From: DASWUZ01 sp036401395
GTDB lineage: Bacteria > Acidobacteriota > Terriglobia > Terriglobales > Acidobacteriaceae
Assembly (NCBI GenBank): GCA_036401395.1
Contig: DASWUZ010000166.1
Span: 1 to 13,523 of the forward strand
Reading direction: 5' to 3'
DNA: 13,523 bases
Positions 5,688 through 12,819 of this stretch are shown one piece after another (position 1 is the stretch's first letter; each line of letters begins with the position of its first letter). The translations under genes and the position numbers were made by a program. The notes under the pieces were generated by a model. That model was not told where the DNA came from. It did not search any database and was given only the letters and a program-made list of their open reading frames with translations.

Positions 5688-7475
5688 CTAAAAGAACACG
5701 AGGTTGAGTATGAAGAAACCCACGATCACCATCGCCGCCCAGAACCAGTGGTTCTTGATGAGCGGCACAGGCCCCTCATCTGGAATCTCGGTAGCACCAT
5801 AGACCAGCCCAGTTAACTCAAGTTCCGTCTTCGGCACCGTCATATAACTCACCACCACTGTCACCAAGACGCAGACGGTGAATGCCCACAAAGCGCGGTA
5901 CAGGTTCTCCGCCATGTCTCTCGCATCTGAAGAAAACGCCACGAACGATAATGCGTGCGGGTCGAATTTCACCCAGATAAAGAGTCCGATCGAAGTCACC
6001 GTCCCGCAAAGCAGACCCCAGAATCCGCCCTCTTTCGTGGCGCGTTTCCAAAACATTCCAGCGAGGATGGTCCCGAGCAGCGGCGCGATGAAGAAGCTGA
6101 ACAGGGCCTGAACATAGTCCATGATGCCAGCCATGTGCATGACCAGGTAGGCGGCCAGGATACTCACGAACACGCCCCCCATCGTCGCCCACCGACCAAT
6201 CATCACGTAATGCTGGTCCGTTGCCTTCTTGTTGATAAGCGGTTGGTATATGTCATAGGTCCAGACTGCGGAAAAGGCGCTCACATTGCCTGCCATTCCG
6301 GACATGAACCCGGCGATCAGCGCGGTGATCCCCAGCCCTAACAGTCCCGGTCCGCAGTAGCGAATCAGCATCAGGGGCAGCACTTCGTTATAGCTGTGAG
6401 GATTGGCAGCGGTGGTCGCGTTCTCGCCGACGAGGTGCATCAGCGTTCCGTCGGGATTATGCAGCAACACCAGCCCAAGCAGCCCCGGCAGGATCACGAT
6501 AAACGGGACCGCCATCTTAAAGACCGATGCGATGATGGGAGCCATCTGCGCCGACCGCAAGCTGTTCGCCGAGAGTACGCGCTGGACTACGAGGAAATCC
6601 GTTGTCCAGTATCCAAACGAGATCACGAAGCCGAGGCCGAAGACGATTCCCGTCCAGTGCACGCCCATGGGGTTGGTGCTGAAGTGCGCCAGAGGCCGCC
6701 ACATATGCGTATAGTCCTGCGTCGGAGCGCCGGTCAGTATGTGCACCTTGACCGCGTTGGCCAGGATGTTGGCTTTGAGGTTCGTCCAGCCGCCGGCCTC
6801 GATAAGGCCGAGAATCGGTATCAAAAGCGCCCCGCCCCAGATCAGGACAAACTGCAGCACCTCGTTGAAGATGGCGGACCGCAGACCGCCCAGCGTCACG
6901 TAGACCGCAACCGCAACCGACGACACAATGATGCTGAACGTAAGATTCCAGCCGAGGATGACCTTCATCACTACAGCCATGGCGAACATGTTCACGCCAC
7001 TCATCAAAATGGTCATCACGCCGAAGGACACGGCTGCAAATATCCTGCTCTGTTCTCCGAACCGCAGCTTAAGATAGCCCGGCACCGAGTGCGTCTTCGA
7101 CACATAGTAGAACGGCATCATCACCAGGCCGAGAAACAACATCGCCGGGATAGCGCCGATCCAGTACCAGTGCGCCGCGAGAATTCCGTATTGATAGGCG
7201 GAACCGGCCCAGCCCATCAATTCCAAGGATCCCAGATTGGCCGAGACGAAGCTGAGACCGGCGATCCACGCGGTCATCTCGCGACCGGCCATGAAAAATT
7301 CTTCGCTGGTATTGGCCTGGCGCTTCAGGTAGAAGCCGATCCAGATAACCATCGCGAAATAGATCGCGATCACCGCGATATCGATGGGGTTAAGGTGAGC
7401 CAGCTGCGTACGCTCTTGCAGCATCGCCAGACCTGCTGGGGTTGCGCCATGCCCAAGGGCAAAAGGGTTCATCAT
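5688..7475 (-). CDS. Sodium:solute symporter (SSS family), probable sugar importer
   Basis: This is a 595-residue inner-membrane transporter with roughly 13-14 hydrophobic segments, as in the SGLT-like branch of the sodium:solute symporter family. These proteins couple solute uptake to the Na+ gradient. Family marks include the EEFFMAGREM region after helix 1 (58-67), SANLGSLELMGWAGSAYQYG (78-97) and the GGLRSAIFNEVLQF segment (196-209). The long extramembrane stretch between the first helical groups (about 228-275) and the C-terminal single helix (about 576-595) are typical of the longer SGLT-like members. The ATG at 7475 has GGAG 8 bases upstream. A second Met follows immediately and could also serve. 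Position between araD and the isomerase makes the solute most likely L-arabinose or a related sugar, which is an inference. Substrate cannot be read from the sequence. Confidence 0.93.
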   Translation of the reverse strand: MMNPFALGHGATPAGLAMLQERTQLAHLNPIDIAVIAIYFAMVIWIGFYLKRQANTSEEFFMAGREMTAWIAGLSFVSANLGSLELMGWAGSAYQYGILAAHWYWIGAIPAMLFLGLVMMPFYYVSKTHSVPGYLKLRFGEQSRIFAAVSFGVMTILMSGVNMFAMAVVMKVILGWNLTFSIIVSSVAVAVYVTLGGLRSAIFNEVLQFVLIWGGALLIPILGLIEAGGWTNLKANILANAVKVHILTGAPTQDYTHMWRPLAHFSTNPMGVHWTGIVFGLGFVISFGYWTTDFLVVQRVLSANSLRSAQMAPIIASVFKMAVPFIVILPGLLGLVLLHNPDGTLMHLVGENATTAANPHSYNEVLPLMLIRYCGPGLLGLGITALIAGFMSGMAGNVSAFSAVWTYDIYQPLINKKATDQHYVMIGRWATMGGVFVSILAAYLVMHMAGIMDYVQALFSFFIAPLLGTILAGMFWKRATKEGGFWGLLCGTVTSIGLFIWVKFDPHALSFVAFSSDARDMAENLYRALWAFTVCVLVTVVVSYMTVPKTELELTGLVYGATEIPDEGPVPLIKNHWFWAAMVIVGFFILNLVFF

Positions 7476-7630
7476 GCTGCTGACTCCGTGTTATTGGCGA
7501 GCGTGGCGTTGGCTGCAAAACTCATCAACATTGCTTCTTCTCCGTGGAGCCGGATTCGGCCTCCACTCAGGGCTGTTTCACTCTACAACGAATTGCACAA
7601 CTCGCGATACATCGCCGTCCCTCTTCATCA

Positions 7631-7640
7631 AAAGCGCTTT
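7631..7640. repeat. Perfect palindrome AAAGCGCTTT at the end of araD
   Basis: The 10-base perfect palindrome AAAGCGCTTT ends within the araD stop codon, at the upstream edge of the 163-base gap (7476-7638) before the symporter gene. No gene is seen in that gap, which is long for the inside of an operon. The palindrome has a CpG-centred shape like LacI-family operators, so an internal control site for the symporter is possible. A 10-base palindrome can also arise by chance, and no promoter boxes of quality were found beside it. Confidence 0.25.
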
Positions 7641-8331
7641 AACGTTGGCCATACGTGGCTTTCGGTCCATGCTTGCGCTCATAGTGCTTGCGAAGCAGCG
7701 CAGACGAAACCTCTCCTGCTCCGGGATTGATCACCCGAGTACGGAAGGCCAGCTTCGCAATATACTCCAGCAAGACGCCGTTGTGCGCGGCTGCCTCGGG
7801 CGTCTTACCCCAGGTGAACGGTGCGTGACCGGAAACCAGAACGCCAGGTGTAGCCTTCGAATCAAGGTCCTGGAACCTGCGCAAGATTACCTTACCCGTA
7901 TTGAGTTCGTATGCCGTCTCGATCTCAGCATCGGAAAGCGGTTCGGTCACTGGAATGTCCCCACGGAAATAGTCCGCATGGGTCGTCCCAAAACAAGGAA
8001 TGGGCAGCCCGGCCTGCGCCCAGGACGTCGCAAATTCGGAGTGCGTATGGACCACTCCGCCGATCCAAGGGAAAGCACGGTAGAGCAGCAGGTGGGTCTC
8101 AACATCCGAGGAGGGATTTAGCTTACCCTCGACGATCTTGCCGTCGAGGTCAGTAATCACCATGTCCTCAGCCCTGAGCCGCTCATAAGGCACGCCGCTC
8201 GGCTTGATCGCGACCAGACCGCTCTCACGATCGATCCCGCTGGCATTGCCAAACGTATAAAGCACCAGCCCCTGCCGCTGTAGTTCAAGGTTGGCATCGA
8301 GCACTTTTTCACGGAGATCACCGAACAACAT
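7639..8331 (-). CDS. araD: L-ribulose-5-phosphate 4-epimerase
   Basis: This 230-residue cytosolic enzyme matches E. coli AraD (231 residues) almost from end to end. It converts L-ribulose-5-phosphate to D-xylulose-5-phosphate, feeding the pentose phosphate pathway. The residues known for AraD are all present: zinc ligands H95, H97 (VVHTHSEF) and H169 (SGHAPF), D76 (PSSDVETH), catalytic D120 (THADYF), E142 and the C-terminal Y227 (KATYGQ). D76, where fuculose-phosphate aldolase has a catalytic Glu, favours epimerase over aldolase. The ATG at 8331 has an AGGAGG-type site about 12 bases upstream, slightly far. It is the first gene of the minus-strand operon and diverges from lutA. UlaF and SgbE are close paralogues with the same reaction, so the sugar entering upstream could differ. 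The reaction is highly likely; the upstream sugar is inferred. Confidence 0.93.
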   Translation of the reverse strand: MLFGDLREKVLDANLELQRQGLVLYTFGNASGIDRESGLVAIKPSGVPYERLRAEDMVITDLDGKIVEGKLNPSSDVETHLLLYRAFPWIGGVVHTHSEFATSWAQAGLPIPCFGTTHADYFRGDIPVTEPLSDAEIETAYELNTGKVILRRFQDLDSKATPGVLVSGHAPFTWGKTPEAAAHNGVLLEYIAKLAFRTRVINPGAGEVSSALLRKHYERKHGPKATYGQR

Positions 8332-8403
8332 AACTCTTCAACTCTCCTCCTGGGAAAGCTTCCCGCACATGCAGCTCGTGTACGCACTCCCAATGGTCAA
8401 CCG

Positions 8404-8409
8404 ATCATA
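8404..8409 (-). promoter_or_regulatory. Candidate -10 box for the araD operon
   Basis: On the minus strand TATGAT occurs here, which would put the transcript start near 8397 and give a leader of about 66 bases before the araD ATG. No good -35 box lies 16-18 bases upstream (TCCGGG at 17), so it would need an activator or is not the real promoter. Within the leader, GGGAAAGCTTCCC (8352-8364) can form a 5-base-pair hairpin just before the ribosome-binding site. The assignment is weak. Confidence 0.3.
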
Positions 8410-8513
8410 CCAATTAGCCCCTCAACCCGGACCACCAGGATTTCTGCGCCATCCGGCCATTAAGAGATGGATTCTTACGGCTAAAGAGATGCCCATCGAT
8501 GCAATACATGTAA

Positions 8514-8533
8514 AGGTTATGGGCCCCAAACCT
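8514..8533. promoter_or_regulatory. Imperfect palindrome between araD and lutA, candidate operator
   Basis: The core GGTTATGGGCCCCAAACC (8515-8532), flanked by A and T, makes a 20-base palindrome with 8 of 10 pairs matched and no spacer, centred on GGGCCC. It is centred about 50 bases upstream of the transcript start expected from the TATAAT at 8561. A regulator bound there could activate lutA or, acting both ways, the divergent araD operon. No regulator gene is in the window and I do not recognise the motif as a known consensus. Confidence 0.4.
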
Positions 8534-8560
8534 GTTTCGGGTCCCCTCAGTACCAATCCA

Positions 8561-8566
8561 TATAAT
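8561..8566 (+). promoter_or_regulatory. Candidate -10 box (TATAAT) of lutABC
   Basis: A perfect TATAAT lies 30 bases before the lutA ATG, giving a predicted leader of about 24 bases. The expected -35 position (about 8538-8543, CGGGTC at 17-base spacing) is a poor match to TTGACA. A strong -10 with a weak -35 is common at activator-dependent promoters, and the palindrome at 8514-8533 lies just upstream. The position is persuasive; activity is inferred. Confidence 0.5.
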
Positions 8567-8596
8567 CATCCTGCTAACACTCGCGGCCACTTAGCC

Positions 8597-9340
8597 ATGA
8601 AAGTTTCACTCTTTATAACCTGCTACAACGACACTCTCTTCCCAGAGACGGGAAAGGCCGTGGTCCGCGTCCTTGAACGGCTCGGCCATCAGGTTATATT
8701 CCCGGCCGACCAGACCTGCTGCGGACAAATGCACTGGAACACCGGCTACCTTCGCGAAGCTATCCCCATCATCCGCCACTTCCTTAAAGTTTTTCGCGAC
8801 GCCGACATCATCTGTATTCCCTCTTCATCCTGCGTGGCCATGATCCGCGACCACTACCCCAAGGCCGCCCGCGAATCGAACGATCCTGCATTCATTGCGG
8901 ACGTGGAAGCCATGCTGCCGCGCATATACGAATTCTCAGAACTCCTGGTCAACAAGTTCAATATTGAAGACGTAGGCGCAACCTACCCGCATCGCGTGAC
9001 TTACCACGCCAGTTGTCACTCGCTGCGCAGCCTGCATCTCGGCGACATCCCATATCGCCTGCTACGGAACGTCCGTGGCCTGGAATTCATCCCGCTCACG
9101 GCAGTGGAGGAATGCTGCGGTTTCGGCGGCACCTTCGCCATAAAGAACGCCGCGGTTTCGACCGCCATGCTCGCCGATAAATCGCAATGCATCGTGAACA
9201 CCGGCGCACAGGTGTGCACCGCCGTAGACAACTCTTGCCTTATGCATCTCGCCGGGGGATTTCACCGCAACCAGATGACGGTCCGTACGGTGCACATCGC
9301 GGAGATCCTTGCCTCTACAAGCTACGGGAGTCATCCATGA
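8597..9340 (+). CDS. lutA: L-lactate oxidation complex subunit LutA
   Basis: This 247-residue protein is the cysteine-rich-domain (CCG) subunit of LutABC, which oxidises L-lactate to pyruvate in the cytosol or at the membrane face. It has two CCG modules: the first with C9 (ITCYND) and C41-C42-G43 (QTCCGQ), the second with C140 (YHASCHSLR) and C173-C174-G175 (EECCGFGG), plus C214 (DNSCLMH). Such modules bind iron-sulfur clusters in heterodisulfide-reductase relatives. The ATG at 8597 is chosen because MKVSLFITCYND is the family N-terminus. The open frame extends 102 codons further upstream but shows no family similarity and would cover the promoter. No clear Shine-Dalgarno sequence precedes it. 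Its stop overlaps the lutB start by four bases (ATGA). Confidence 0.93.
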   Translation: MKVSLFITCYNDTLFPETGKAVVRVLERLGHQVIFPADQTCCGQMHWNTGYLREAIPIIRHFLKVFRDADIICIPSSSCVAMIRDHYPKAARESNDPAFIADVEAMLPRIYEFSELLVNKFNIEDVGATYPHRVTYHASCHSLRSLHLGDIPYRLLRNVRGLEFIPLTAVEECCGFGGTFAIKNAAVSTAMLADKSQCIVNTGAQVCTAVDNSCLMHLAGGFHRNQMTVRTVHIAEILASTSYGSHP

Positions 9341-10806
9341 GCGGACCTGCGACCGTAAACGAAGACTTCCCCACCGCAGCGCGCGAACTTCTCAAGGACA
9401 CCCAGCTCCGTGCAAACATCCGTCATGCAACGGGCATCATCACTCGCAAACGCAATGCCGTAGTCGCGGAACTTAGCGACTGGGAGCAACTGCGTGAATC
9501 AGGCAGTCAAATTCGCAGCCATGCGCTTCAGCACCTCGATCACTACCTGCTCCAGTTTGAACAGGCCTGCACTAAAGCTGGAGGACACGTCCACTGGGCC
9601 AGAGACGCCGCCGAAGCCAACTGCCTCGTAATCGCACTCGTGCAGGCACACGGTGCCAGGGACGTAATGAAAATAAAGTCAATGACCACGGAGGAAATCT
9701 GCCTCAACCAGGCACTGGAAGACCAGGGCATACGCGCCCATGAGACCGACCTCGCCGAACTCATCATTCAGCTGGGACATGACAAGCCGTCGCACATCGT
9801 GGTGCCTGCCCTCCATAAAAACCGCGCACAGATCCGTGAGCTCTTTGCCCGCGAGATGCACCTCGAGGATCTCGGTGACCAGCCCGAAGATCTCGCCGCC
9901 GCCGCGCGGCACTACCTCCGCGAAAAATTCCTCCGCATCCCCGTGACCGTCAGCGGGGCAAACTTCCTGATCGCAGAGACCGGCAGCGTCTGCATCGTCG
10001 AGTCCGAGGGCAACGGCCGCATGTGCCTCACCCTTCCCGACGTGCTCATCACCATCGCCGGGATCGAAAAAGTCATTCCGCACTTCCGCGATCTTGAGGT
10101 TTTCCTTCAGACGCTGCCACGATCAGCCACCGGCGAACGAATGAACCCTTACAACTCCACATGGACCGGGGTACATCCAGGAGACGGCCCCAGGGAATTT
10201 CACGTCGTCCTGTTGGACAGCGGACGTAGCGCTATCCTCCACGATGATGAGGCCCGCCAGACACTTAAATGCATCCGCTGTGGCGCGTGTCAGAACGTAT
10301 GCCCCGTCTATCACCAGACCGGCGGTCACGCATACAACTCCGTTTACGCCGGGCCCATCGGTGCAATCCTCACCCCCCAACTCCACCAGCTTAACGAGGG
10401 TGCATCGCTTCCCTATGCCTCTTCGTTGTGCGGAGCGTGCTACGAAGTTTGCCCTGTAAAAATCGACATTCCGGAAGTGCTCATCCATCTTCGTGCCCAG
10501 GTAGTCCGCCACGAACATGCCACCCTTGCCGGCGGGCTCAGCCTATGGAGTCTCGGCATGAAAGCCGCGGCAGCCCTATTCGCCAGCGGCAACCGCCTCG
10601 CTCTAGCGCAACACCTCGGTCGAATCGGCCAAAAACCATTCATCGCCACCAGCGGCTTCATCGAACACCTTCCATTCCAACTCAGCGGATGGACGGAAAG
10701 CCGCGATCTCGCGCCACTCCCGCGTGAATCTTTCCGCGAGTGGTGGGCAAAAAGGCCGGGGCCTGCAGTTACCGAGATAATAAGTAACAGAGACGGTGGC
10801 AAATGA
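9337..10806 (+). CDS. lutB: L-lactate oxidation complex iron-sulfur subunit LutB
   Basis: This 489-residue protein is the expected length for LutB (YkgF in E. coli). An N-terminal LUD domain (about 70-295) is followed by a ferredoxin-like part. The first cluster motif has C312, C315, C318 and C322 (CIRCGACQNVCPVY); the second has C365, C368 and C372 (CGACYEVCPVKIDIP), with a Ser in place of the preceding Cys as in relatives I recall. The C-terminal region (about 395-475, ending near FREWW) matches the domain found at the end of LutB proteins. It would carry electrons from lactate oxidation. The ATG at 9337 overlaps the lutA stop, with GGGAG just upstream, and its own stop overlaps the lutC start, so the three are translationally coupled and likely made in matched amounts. 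Confidence 0.95.
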   Translation: MSGPATVNEDFPTAARELLKDTQLRANIRHATGIITRKRNAVVAELSDWEQLRESGSQIRSHALQHLDHYLLQFEQACTKAGGHVHWARDAAEANCLVIALVQAHGARDVMKIKSMTTEEICLNQALEDQGIRAHETDLAELIIQLGHDKPSHIVVPALHKNRAQIRELFAREMHLEDLGDQPEDLAAAARHYLREKFLRIPVTVSGANFLIAETGSVCIVESEGNGRMCLTLPDVLITIAGIEKVIPHFRDLEVFLQTLPRSATGERMNPYNSTWTGVHPGDGPREFHVVLLDSGRSAILHDDEARQTLKCIRCGACQNVCPVYHQTGGHAYNSVYAGPIGAILTPQLHQLNEGASLPYASSLCGACYEVCPVKIDIPEVLIHLRAQVVRHEHATLAGGLSLWSLGMKAAAALFASGNRLALAQHLGRIGQKPFIATSGFIEHLPFQLSGWTESRDLAPLPRESFREWWAKRPGPAVTEIISNRDGGK

Positions 10807-11459
10807 CGGAGAGCGTAAATGCCCGGGCCGCAATTCTCGCGGAGATTCGAGGCAATCGTCCCTTGCCGGCCGCGGACTCCATCGCCCAAAACTACGAAGC
10901 CATCCCCCGCGCCTACGTTCGTTCTGATTTCCTCTCCAGTCAGGAGCGCGTCAATTTATTCGAAAGCCGCTTGCGCGAATACGATGCAAATGTCTATCGC
11001 GCTGCGCTCAAGTCTCTCCCGGAGGTCATCGATCATGTCCTTGCGCTCAGGAAAAAAACCCGGATTGGTGTTCCTCACGGCCTCCCGGCAAATTGGCTGC
11101 TCAACCTGAGACTATTTGTAACGGGATGTGATACCCATTCACCGCAAGAACTCGATAAACTCGAGGGCGTCCTCACCAGCTGCACGGTCGCTATAGCCGT
11201 CACCGGAACGATAGTGCTCCAGCACGACACCGCTCATGGCCCTCGCAAGCTTTCCCTCGTTCCCGACTACCACCTCTGCATCGTCTTTGCCGGCCAGCTC
11301 GTCGGCACAGTGCCCGAAGCCTTCGACAGACTCGCCCCCACTGCTACAGTGCCCACAACTTTCATCTCCGGGCCGTCTGCTACCGCAGATATTGAAATGA
11401 CAAGAATCAAAGGGGTTCACGGGCCACGCTTCCTTGATGTCATCGTGGTGGTTGACTGA
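10803..11459 (+). CDS. lutC: L-lactate oxidation complex subunit LutC
   Basis: This 218-residue protein is a single LUD-domain protein, slightly shorter than Bacillus LutC (about 240). The conserved strand GTIVLQ (135-140), GPRKLSLVPDYHLCIV (146-161) and the C-terminal signature SGPSATADIEMTRIKGVHGP (189-208) are all present. LutC is required with LutA and LutB for growth on L-lactate; its exact catalytic share is not settled in the knowledge I have. The ATG at 10803 overlaps the lutB stop (ATGA) and has GGTGG 4 bases upstream. It is the last gene of the operon. The next gene, dgt, converges from the other strand 69 bases away. No FAD-dependent lactate dehydrogenase and no lactate permease (lctP/lldP) is encoded nearby. 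Confidence 0.94.
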   Translation: MTESVNARAAILAEIRGNRPLPAADSIAQNYEAIPRAYVRSDFLSSQERVNLFESRLREYDANVYRAALKSLPEVIDHVLALRKKTRIGVPHGLPANWLLNLRLFVTGCDTHSPQELDKLEGVLTSCTVAIAVTGTIVLQHDTAHGPRKLSLVPDYHLCIVFAGQLVGTVPEAFDRLAPTATVPTTFISGPSATADIEMTRIKGVHGPRFLDVIVVVD

Positions 11460-11510
11460 GTCTCACCGGCGAACCGAAAAACTTATGCCGCATCAGTAAG
11501 CTAGAGTACC

Positions 11511-11544
11511 TTGGCGGCGTAGCAAAAATCAGACCCGCCGCCAA
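11511..11544. repeat. 9-base inverted repeat between lutC and dgt ends
   Basis: TTGGCGGCG (11511-11519) and CGCCGCCAA (11536-11544) are perfectly complementary around a 16-base loop. The stem straddles the dgt stop codon in the short space where lutC and dgt converge. The position suits a shared transcription end. However, no run of T follows the stem on either strand; the only A/T run is inside the loop. It is therefore not a classical intrinsic terminator. It could act as an RNA-stabilising 3' hairpin. Confidence 0.4.
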
Positions 11545-12689
11545 TGCTCAAGTATGTAGTTGTCCGTCATGCCCGCAATATAATCAGCAACCACCCGCGG
11601 AGCGCCATCCTCTATGGCCAGAGCGGCATAGGTACCCGGCAGCAGCTCCGGGTGCCGCACCCAGTACCGAAACATTGCCGTCACCACTCGCTCCGCCTGC
11701 TCATGGTCCCGCTGCAGCTCTTCTGAAATATCAAGATGCGCGCGCAAATAGGACTTGGCCTGACGGCGCTCCTCCTCCATCTCAGGCGAAAGCGCAACTA
11801 GCCGTCCGGGATACAGCCGCACATCTTCCAGGGTCACCACACCGGCGCGCTCTACCCGCCTCGCAGTCTCTCTGATCAAGTCGCTGGTCATGCGGTTCAA
11901 CATTCGCGTAAGCGCGCCTGCGAGCAGTAACTTTTCGGCCGCGTCGGGATGCTCTTCCCGCATCTTTGCATAAGACCGCGCGAAGATATCCACCTGCGCC
12001 AGAGACTCGTCGAGATCAAGTACATGCGCCTCCAGCCCGTCGTCAAGGTCCGCGGCCAGATACGAGATTTCATCCGCAAGATCGATTAACTGGGCCTCCA
12101 GCGGTGGCCGCTGATCCAGAAAATATTGAGCCAGCTCAGGGTGATCTTCGAGAGAATAATCCCGCGAATGCTTGACGATTCCTTCCCTGACACCCAGTGT
12201 TAAATTCAAGCCCGGGTGGGCCGCATAGCGCTGCTCAAAGTGCTCCACAATGCGGAGCGCGTGCAGGTTATGATCGAACCCCAGCCCATGCTCCTGCATT
12301 CCGGCATTCAATGCGCGCTCCCCCGCGTGACCGAATGGAGGGTGTCCGATATCGTGCGCGAGGGCCAGTGCCTCAGCTAGGTCGCGATTCAAGCCTAGCG
12401 CCCCGGCCACCGTGCGAGCAATCTGCGCTACCTCGAGCGTATGCGTGAGACGGCTGCGAAAATGGTCGGAAAACCGCGTAGTAAACACCTGCGTTTTCCC
12501 CGCCATTCGCCGAAATGAGCGCGCATGCAAGATGCGGCCTCGATCTCGCTCAAATGGCGATCTATAGGCATGAACATTTTCCGGATAGACCCGCCCAGCC
12601 AGCGCATCACCTTCCCCGGGACCGGGCACTGCATAGGAGGCAAGCCGCGTCCCGGCGTCGACACCCGAGTTTGAAATGGGCTCTGCCAC
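11529..12689 (-). CDS. dgt: dGTPase-like deoxynucleoside triphosphate triphosphohydrolase
   Basis: This 386-residue cytosolic HD-domain enzyme splits dNTPs to deoxynucleoside and tripolyphosphate. The HD metal ligands are H83 (RLTHTLEVA), H112-D113 (AHDIGHPPFGHAGE) and D206 (LADEISY). The preceding RSPFERDRGRILHARSFRRM (43-62), then KTQVF, is the family's N-terminal signature. The length fits the shorter, Thermus-type dGTPase-like subfamily rather than E. coli Dgt (505). The start is GTG at 12689; AAGG lies about 13 bases upstream, rather far, so the start is less sure than the rest. The 130-base gap upstream (12690-12819) should hold its promoter, but no convincing boxes were found. The C-terminus ends inside the inverted repeat shared with lutC. 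Substrate preference among dNTPs cannot be read from sequence. Confidence 0.92.
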   Translation of the reverse strand: MAEPISNSGVDAGTRLASYAVPGPGEGDALAGRVYPENVHAYRSPFERDRGRILHARSFRRMAGKTQVFTTRFSDHFRSRLTHTLEVAQIARTVAGALGLNRDLAEALALAHDIGHPPFGHAGERALNAGMQEHGLGFDHNLHALRIVEHFEQRYAAHPGLNLTLGVREGIVKHSRDYSLEDHPELAQYFLDQRPPLEAQLIDLADEISYLAADLDDGLEAHVLDLDESLAQVDIFARSYAKMREEHPDAAEKLLLAGALTRMLNRMTSDLIRETARRVERAGVVTLEDVRLYPGRLVALSPEMEEERRQAKSYLRAHLDISEELQRDHEQAERVVTAMFRYWVRHPELLPGTYAALAIEDGAPRVVADYIAGMTDNYILEHWRRV

Positions 12690-12731
12690 GGCTTCAGTCT
12701 ACCTTTAGGACTTTTATTCCTGGTTAATTAC

Positions 12732-12746
12732 TGGCTTCGAGAGCCA
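12732..12746. other. Short hairpin in the uricase-dgt gap
   Basis: TGGCT (12732-12736) and AGCCA (12742-12746) pair perfectly around a 5-base loop in the 130-base gap between the urate oxidase stop and the dgt start. It could end the urate oxidase transcript, but no T run follows it on the minus strand. Nothing else was recognised in this gap. Confidence 0.2.
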
Positions 12747-12819
12747 TCCGCGTGTACCCATTCGGCGCATAACCTAACGGCTTGCCAGTCAGAATGCGCG
12801 CTATAGGGAGCGAGCCGTC

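Noticed and set aside
6396..7730. 444-codon open frame on the plus strand opposite the symporter gene
   Set aside because: It is the antisense of the symporter and araD tail. Its composition is His/Arg/Asp-rich with no domain, as expected from the complement of a membrane-protein gene.
7639..8331. Reading araD as fuculose-phosphate aldolase, which would link directly to lactate and lutABC
   Set aside because: D76, D120, E142 and Y227 and end-to-end similarity match the 4-epimerase; the aldolase has Glu at the D76 position.
8291..8596. 102-codon N-terminal extension of lutA
   Set aside because: It overlaps the start of araD on the other strand and the probable promoter, and shows no LutA-like sequence. 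The family N-terminus begins at 8597.
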